A stretch of DNA of 9,840 nucleotides from Clostridia bacterium (GTDB taxonomy: Bacteria > Bacillota > Clostridia > Christensenellales > UBA1242), in the NCBI GenBank assembly GCA_017622115.1, contig JAGART010000090.1:1-9840 (forward strand), given 5' to 3'. How positions within the stretch are numbered: the first letter of the stretch is position 1; each line of letters begins with the position of its first letter. Under the pieces are notes generated by a model, which saw only the letters and a list, made by a program, of their open reading frames with translations, was not told the DNA's origin and did no database searches. The position numbers were made by a program, and so were the translations under genes. This document shows positions 6,889 through 9,840 of this stretch, in pieces.

Positions 6889-6917
6889 ATTTTACCACTT
6901 ATTTTATAAATAAACAA
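6889..6917 (-). promoter_or_regulatory. Possible SigA promoter of the DUF2804 gene
   Basis: On the minus strand TTGTTT (6912-6917), a 17-nt spacer and TAAAAT (6889-6894). Both boxes are imperfect in an AT-rich region, but the terminator of the upstream operon ends here, so the gene needs a promoter in this gap. Confidence 0.4.
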
Positions 6918-6918
6918 A

Positions 6919-6948
6919 CAAAAAAGAGTGAAAACTCATCACTCTTTA
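6919..6948 (-). terminator. Terminator of the yqfD-ybeY-cdd operon
   Basis: On the minus strand AAAGAGTGA pairs with TCACTCTTT (9 bp) around a 7-nt loop and is followed by a T-rich run. It overlaps the stop codon of the deaminase homologue at 6946-6948. Confidence 0.85.
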
Positions 6949-7341
6949 ATTTTCGCAAATATTTTCTTTTGCAAAAGGCAAAAGTTCTTGAATAGTAAAC
7001 TGCTCTTGCTTATTTTTAGTAGCACAAACAATAGTCGTACGAGAGCCAAATTCACGTAAAAGTTGGCGTTCGCTTCCACTAGGAAAAACCAACCCTTTAT
7101 CACAATAAACAGCCACAGCCATAATATTATTTCCACCCTCGCTGATTGCCTTACAAATTGCTACTTCCATAGCACCAAAACTTCCGCTCAAAGCAATATT
7201 TTCGATATTACAGCCTGTAAAAATCATACCATTTTGAGTTAAAACACAAGCACCAACGGGAGTTTCTGTATATGGACAGTATGCCCTTTCCCCTGCTTCT
7301 CTTGCTTTATCTATTAATTTTTGTAAAATTTCTTGTTCCAT
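6946..7341 (-). CDS. Cytidine deaminase homologue lacking the active site
   Basis: This 131-residue protein has the length and most landmarks of tetrameric bacterial cytidine deaminase: 'AYCPYTETPVGACVLTQNG' (20-38), 'GCNIEN' (43-48, holding the Asn and Glu that grip the ribose), 'AICKAISEG' (61-69) and 'RQLLREFG' (92-99). In active enzymes the zinc site is C-A-E-R and P-C-x-x-C. Here these read G56-A57-M58-E59 and P87-S88-G89-S90-E91. All three zinc Cys positions and the proton-shuttle Glu are therefore changed, as I confirmed by retranslating both segments. The protein should not bind zinc in the normal way or deaminate cytidine. The frame is intact, with a normal start, and AAGG overlapping the ybeY stop is its ribosome site. 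It is the last gene of the yqfD-ybeY-cdd operon. It is probably a pseudoenzyme with a binding or structural role. Recent inactivation is possible, but decay would be expected to break the frame. Confidence 0.85.
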   Translation of the reverse strand: MEQEILQKLIDKAREAGERAYCPYTETPVGACVLTQNGMIFTGCNIENIALSGSFGAMEVAICKAISEGGNNIMAVAVYCDKGLVFPSGSERQLLREFGSRTTIVCATKNKQEQFTIQELLPFAKENICEN

Positions 7342-7344
7342 AAC

Positions 7345-7836
7345 TTACCTTACTAATTTATCTAAAATAGGATACATCATTTGTTCTTTTTCTTTCATAA
7401 TGCGAGCAGGCTCACTTTCTTCGTGGTCGTGTCCTAAAATGTGCAACATTCCGTGCACAAATAATTCCGCAACTTCTCGCTCGTGCGAATGATTCCACTC
7501 TTCCGCTTGTTGAAGTGCTACTTCTGCACAAATAAAGATTTCACCGATATACAAGCCACCGCTTGCTTTGTCATAATCTAATAAAAAGTTTTTCTTTGTT
7601 AATTTTTTATTTTGTAAAGTATCAACCAAACGGAATGTGATAACATCTGTTGGCTTGTCTTTTTTACGATACTCTTTATTAATTTGAGCAATTTCATCAT
7701 TATTTACATAAAAAACACTCAAAGCGATATGATTTGTAGGCTGATTTTCCATTTTCAGCACCGCTTTTGCTATTTTTTTTAAGATTTGCTCACTTAATAG
7801 ATAATATTCACTACGATTTTCTAAAAATAATTTCAT
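7345..7836 (-). CDS. ybeY: YbeY endoribonuclease, rRNA maturation factor
   Basis: This 163-residue YbeY is a single-strand-specific metal-dependent endoribonuclease needed for 16S rRNA 3' end maturation and ribosome quality control. The hallmark H-G-x-L-H-x5-H is complete at residues 128-138 ('HGMLHILGHDH'), with zinc ligands His128, His132 and His138. Also present are 'TDVITFRL' (63-70, usually TDVLSFPL) and 'GGLYIGEIFIC' (93-103, usually LGDI.I). Length is normal for the family. The ATG follows the yqfD stop by 3 nt; AAGG inside the end of yqfD, 8 nt before the ATG, serves as ribosome site, so translation is probably coupled. In many Firmicutes the order is yqfC-yqfD-phoH-pgpH-ybeY-dgkA-cdd-era; here phoH, pgpH and dgkA are missing between these genes. 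Confidence 0.95.
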   Translation of the reverse strand: MKLFLENRSEYYLLSEQILKKIAKAVLKMENQPTNHIALSVFYVNNDEIAQINKEYRKKDKPTDVITFRLVDTLQNKKLTKKNFLLDYDKASGGLYIGEIFICAEVALQQAEEWNHSHEREVAELFVHGMLHILGHDHEESEPARIMKEKEQMMYPILDKLVR

Positions 7837-7839
7837 ATT

Positions 7840-8952
7840 CTATACCTTTACTTCTCTTTTTGTATAATACGTAACAAAATAAACCTCATCAACTTGTGAT
7901 ATTGTATATTTTTCTTCTAAAATTTTAGTTTCATCTACTTGATTTAATAAATTTTGCTTTGCCTGATAAATCAATGCTTCTTTTTCCGCTTCAAATTCTT
8001 TTTGCACTGGCACAGGTGTTGTTTCATAATATCTAGTCGTACACAACCGAACAGGCAACACATTTGAAACATCTGTGTAAAAAGTTTCTGCCTCAAAAGT
8101 TTCATATTCACAATTTGTTTCTCGATTTGACAATATGTCATTACCAAATACTAGTTTTTGGTCTTCCACAAAGTTACCTGTTCGCACGTATTCATAAGAA
8201 TTTTCTTTAAATTCTATTGTAACAGAATCCCATAAGAACAAATACACATCAGCAATAACTTCTGCTTCAACTTGTTCGCTTTCTGCATTTAATATAAATG
8301 GAGCAACTAGCATTTGTCCAAAACTGACAGAATCACCCACTTTTACCAAAGCAGTCCCACTTGCCACAAAAATCCGAGAAACTACACCATTTTGAGTTGC
8401 AAAAATTCCTTTCATATTTTTCTCGCTTGTTTCTATTTTATTAGGCAACGTTGCTTCATTTGTATTAATCAACATAAACGAACCTTTTTGAGAAACATTT
8501 ACTAAACTTAATTCTGGAATATTCTGCAAAAGTAAATTTTCTATTTGAGAAAAATCTAGGCTTCCCCACGACAAAGTTTGATTTAAATTATTTTCATCTA
8601 ATACATTTAAAACTTTTTGTTTTAAATCTTTGTCTGCTATAACTTGCACCCCAAAACACATATTAGATAAAAACACAAACACGCAAAATAGAATTAATAC
8701 AGCACATACAGCACCTATAAGACTAGCACTATTAACACCACTTTTTCGTGTTATAGTGTAAGTATAGCATTTTTTTTGCAGTAGAGCAAATATTATAGGC
8801 AAGAAATTAGCACGGGTTTTTAAACTCAACTCTGTATCACTAATTTTTTGTGCCTCAAAAACTACATTTTGCTTTTGTAATTCTGCAAATAGCGAAGTAA
8901 AATTTGTACCCACAATATTTAATTGAACTTTAATAAAAGATTTGTAGTCCAT
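7840..8952 (-). CDS. yqfD: Sporulation protein YqfD
   Basis: This 370-residue protein fits the sporulation family YqfD (B. subtilis YqfD is about 400 residues). The N-terminal 75 residues form a small soluble domain. One membrane helix follows at about 79-100 ('LIGAVCAVLILFCVFVFLSNMCFG'), and the rest is a large domain expected outside the cytoplasm. It includes the family pattern 'GVVSRIFVASGTALVKVGDSVSFGQMLV' (about 190-217), a beta-barrel-like stretch resembling membrane-fusion (biotinyl-like) domains. In B. subtilis the homologue is expressed in the mother cell under sigma-E; its exact role is unclear. The ATG at 8952 is set by AAGAGGT (8959-8965 on the minus strand) 6 nt upstream. It is the first gene of the operon with ybeY and the deaminase homologue and stands divergently from yqfC. 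Confidence 0.9.
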   Translation of the reverse strand: MDYKSFIKVQLNIVGTNFTSLFAELQKQNVVFEAQKISDTELSLKTRANFLPIIFALLQKKCYTYTITRKSGVNSASLIGAVCAVLILFCVFVFLSNMCFGVQVIADKDLKQKVLNVLDENNLNQTLSWGSLDFSQIENLLLQNIPELSLVNVSQKGSFMLINTNEATLPNKIETSEKNMKGIFATQNGVVSRIFVASGTALVKVGDSVSFGQMLVAPFILNAESEQVEAEVIADVYLFLWDSVTIEFKENSYEYVRTGNFVEDQKLVFGNDILSNRETNCEYETFEAETFYTDVSNVLPVRLCTTRYYETTPVPVQKEFEAEKEALIYQAKQNLLNQVDETKILEEKYTISQVDEVYFVTYYTKREVKV

Positions 8953-8974
8953 AAAATTACCTCTTTTATTAATA

Positions 8975-9003
8975 TCATATTATTTTAATAATACAAATAT
9001 AAT
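8975..9003 (+). promoter_or_regulatory. Possible sigma-E-like promoter for yqfC
   Basis: TCATATT (8975-8981) fits the B. subtilis sigma-E -35 consensus KMATATT, and 14 nt downstream AATATAAT (8996-9003) matches 6 of 8 positions of CATACAHT. Transcription would start near 9010, before the ribosome site at 9023. The 80-nt gap is almost pure A/T, so a chance match is quite possible. No equally good match is seen for yqfD on the other strand. Confidence 0.3.
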
Positions 9004-9022
9004 AATATAAACAAAATTTTTT

Positions 9023-9027
9023 GAGGG
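9023..9027 (+). promoter_or_regulatory. Ribosome binding site that decides the yqfC start
   Basis: GAGGG ends 5 nt before the GTG at 9033. The alternative start, a TTG at 9021, overlaps this site and would have no ribosome site of its own, so the GTG is preferred. Confidence 0.65.
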
Positions 9028-9032
9028 TAAAA

Positions 9033-9302
9033 GTGTTTTTAGATGAAATTGCACAAATATTAGAATTAGACGGAACAACAAAAAACAGTTACAGTGCATA
9101 CTTAAAAGGAGCAAACGGAATATACATTCAAGGCAATGTAAAAATTACATATTGTTCCACCGTTAAAATTAGTTTTGCTATAAATTCACTACAATTTAGT
9201 GTATTTGGTGAAAATTTGAAAATAAAAAACCTAACTTTGGATACCCTAGCAATTACAGGTTTAGTTTATGGTTTTATAAACGAATCCAAACTAAAACTAT
9301 AA
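9033..9302 (+). CDS. yqfC: Sporulation protein YqfC (YabP/YqfC family)
   Basis: From the GTG start this is an 89-residue protein, close to the roughly 93 residues of B. subtilis YqfC. After a short helical start ('FLDEIAQILELDG') it follows the YabP/YqfC pattern of successive beta strands: 'GIYIQGNVKITYCSTVKISFAI', 'SLQFSVFGENLKIKNLTLDTLAITGLVYGFIN'. The 'G..L.I..L....L.ITG.I' run is the family hallmark. YabP/YqfC proteins belong to the sporulation programme, and yqfC normally sits directly upstream of yqfD in the same direction. Here it points away from yqfD and they share an 80-nt intergenic region. It is alone in its unit, with no clear GC-rich terminator downstream; only an A7/T-rich stretch follows. 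Length and motif fit well, but the family is short and divergent. Confidence 0.75.
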   Translation: MFLDEIAQILELDGTTKNSYSAYLKGANGIYIQGNVKITYCSTVKISFAINSLQFSVFGENLKIKNLTLDTLAITGLVYGFINESKLKL

Positions 9303-9333
9303 AAAAATTGCTTATTTTACCCCAAAAGTTAGG

Positions 9334-9362
9334 TATTATGCAAGTACTATGCATACTATGCA
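9334..9362 (+). repeat. Three short direct repeats TAYTATGCA
   Basis: TATTATGCA (9334-9342), TACTATGCA (9345-9353) and TACTATGCA (9354-9362), the last two exactly adjacent. They fill half of the 60-nt gap between the convergent yqfC and right-edge genes. ATGCAT at 9349-9354 is also a small palindrome. Role unknown. Confidence 0.6.
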
Positions 9363-9840
9363 CTATTGTTTTTCTGCTTGAGTAAATGATGGTTGGTTCT
9401 TTTTAGAATACTTCTCTACCACATTCCCCATATCATCTTGCATTTTTAAATCTTTACCAAAATAGTTATTCATTTTTTGCAAAAGTTGATATTTAACATC
9501 TCTATATTTATCATAACTACAAGATTTTGCAACTCTATTATCATTTACAGAAAGATATGCTTCTATGTTATTCCCTTTTTGCTTTGTAACAACAGAATAA
9601 TTTTTACTTTCGATATTATTATTTGCAACAGTTTCTACACATTCTTTTGTAAACATATTACCACCCACCTTACATAAATGAGTCATTTTTATAGGCAATA
9701 TATTTCCATTTATATCTTTATAGTAAAACATATTTACATCTTTTGCATAATTTGAATTCGCTTTAAAGAAAGCATACATTGTAGTAATTCTACTTTGTAA
9801 TTTTTTATAAGAATCATTATCACAATATATAACAGTATAA
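9363..9840 (-). CDS. Unrecognised protein, N-terminus beyond the window
   Basis: An ATG at 9779 would give 138 residues, but it has no convincing ribosome site. The frame stays open upstream to the window edge ('YTVIYCDNDSYKKLQSRITT' precedes it), so the gene is treated as partial with about 158 residues visible. No family is recognised. The visible part is hydrophilic, with no membrane segment. It has tyrosine- and asparagine-rich strands ('FYYKDINGNILPIKMTHLCKVGG'), a region that could be alpha/beta ('EAYLSVNDNRVAKSC'), a helical stretch ('RDVKYQLLQKMNNYFGKDLK') and a polar C-terminus rich in Gln and Lys. It ends in TAG directly against the short repeats and faces yqfC; no hairpin terminator is visible after it. 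Confidence 0.6.
   Translation of the reverse strand, partial: YTVIYCDNDSYKKLQSRITTMYAFFKANSNYAKDVNMFYYKDINGNILPIKMTHLCKVGGNMFTKECVETVANNNIESKNYSVVTKQKGNNIEAYLSVNDNRVAKSCSYDKYRDVKYQLLQKMNNYFGKDLKMQDDMGNVVEKYSKKNQPSFTQAEKQ

Noticed and set aside
6939..7136. Minus-strand frame of 65 residues overlapping the deaminase homologue
   Set aside because: It is a shifted frame of the deaminase gene. I considered a frameshift, but the deaminase frame is continuous and family-like on both sides.
9021..9032. TTG at 9021 as the start of yqfC
   Set aside because: The TTG overlaps the only Shine-Dalgarno sequence, which is correctly placed for the GTG at 9033.
9477..9677. Plus-strand hydrophobic, Cys/Ile/Phe-rich frame of 66 residues
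   Set aside because: It looks like a membrane protein only because it is antisense to an Asn/Lys-rich gene, and no ribosome site or promoter precedes it.
1..9840. Recoding of TGA as Trp, suggested by absence of TGA stops
   Set aside because: All Trp codons in the recognised genes are TGG and no frame needs TGA read-through. About a dozen stops is too few, in such an AT-rich genome, to infer a code change.
1..9840. CRISPR array, tRNA or rRNA genes, riboswitch, insertion sequence or attachment site
   Set aside because: I saw no regularly spaced repeats, cloverleaf with CCA-type end, conserved riboswitch core, transposase, or long terminal inverted repeats. All intergenic gaps are under about 150 nt and are filled by promoters and terminators.

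Overview
The window is a low-GC stretch (roughly 30% GC by eye) with short intergenic gaps, purine-rich Shine-Dalgarno sites and U-rich hairpin terminators. It looks like a Firmicute. The divergent yqfC and yqfD homologues, both of the sporulation YqfC/YqfD type, point to an endospore-forming or recently spore-forming clostridial lineage, perhaps an uncultured one. The standard genetic code fits: Trp is TGG and the identifiable stops are TAA or TAG. No species can be named from the sequence.

Layout, left to right. (1) Positions 2-421 hold the C-terminal end of a large DUF4011-type superfamily 1 helicase, the part carrying its REase_MTES_1575 (Vsr-like) nuclease domain. A hairpin terminator follows. 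(2) A strong extended -10 promoter drives two small unrecognised proteins (516-974 and 988-1428). Each has a soluble N-terminus, a two-helix membrane hairpin and a charged C-terminal helix. The pair ends in its own terminator. (3) A U32-family RNA-hydroxylation-type protein (1499-3706) starts at a probably leaderless ATG. It is followed by an MscS-family channel with an unusual basic tail (3725-4849) and an overlapping 42-residue single-helix membrane protein (4843-4971). A 13-bp hairpin terminator closes this operon.

(4) From 5078 to 8952 everything reads on the minus strand. In transcription order there is an operon yqfD - ybeY - cdd-like (8952 to 6946) with 3-nt gaps and a terminator. Next comes a monocistronic DUF2804 gene (6867-5842) with a terminator, then an unrecognised 208-residue gene (5741-5115) with a textbook extended -10 promoter and its own terminator. 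(5) yqfC (9033-9302) diverges from yqfD across an 80-nt gap. It converges on an unrecognised minus-strand gene that runs off the right edge (9363-9840).

The most striking observation is the cytidine deaminase homologue. It keeps the family fold signature and the nucleoside-binding Asn and Glu, but all three zinc-ligand positions and the catalytic Glu are replaced (CAE to GAM; PCxxC to PSGSE). It therefore appears to be a pseudoenzyme, held in the conserved yqfD-ybeY-cdd gene order. No convincing complete new system is visible. The best candidates for uncharacterised biology are this pseudo-deaminase, the two-gene membrane-hairpin operon, the MscS-coupled microprotein, and the strongly promoted orphan at 5115-5741.
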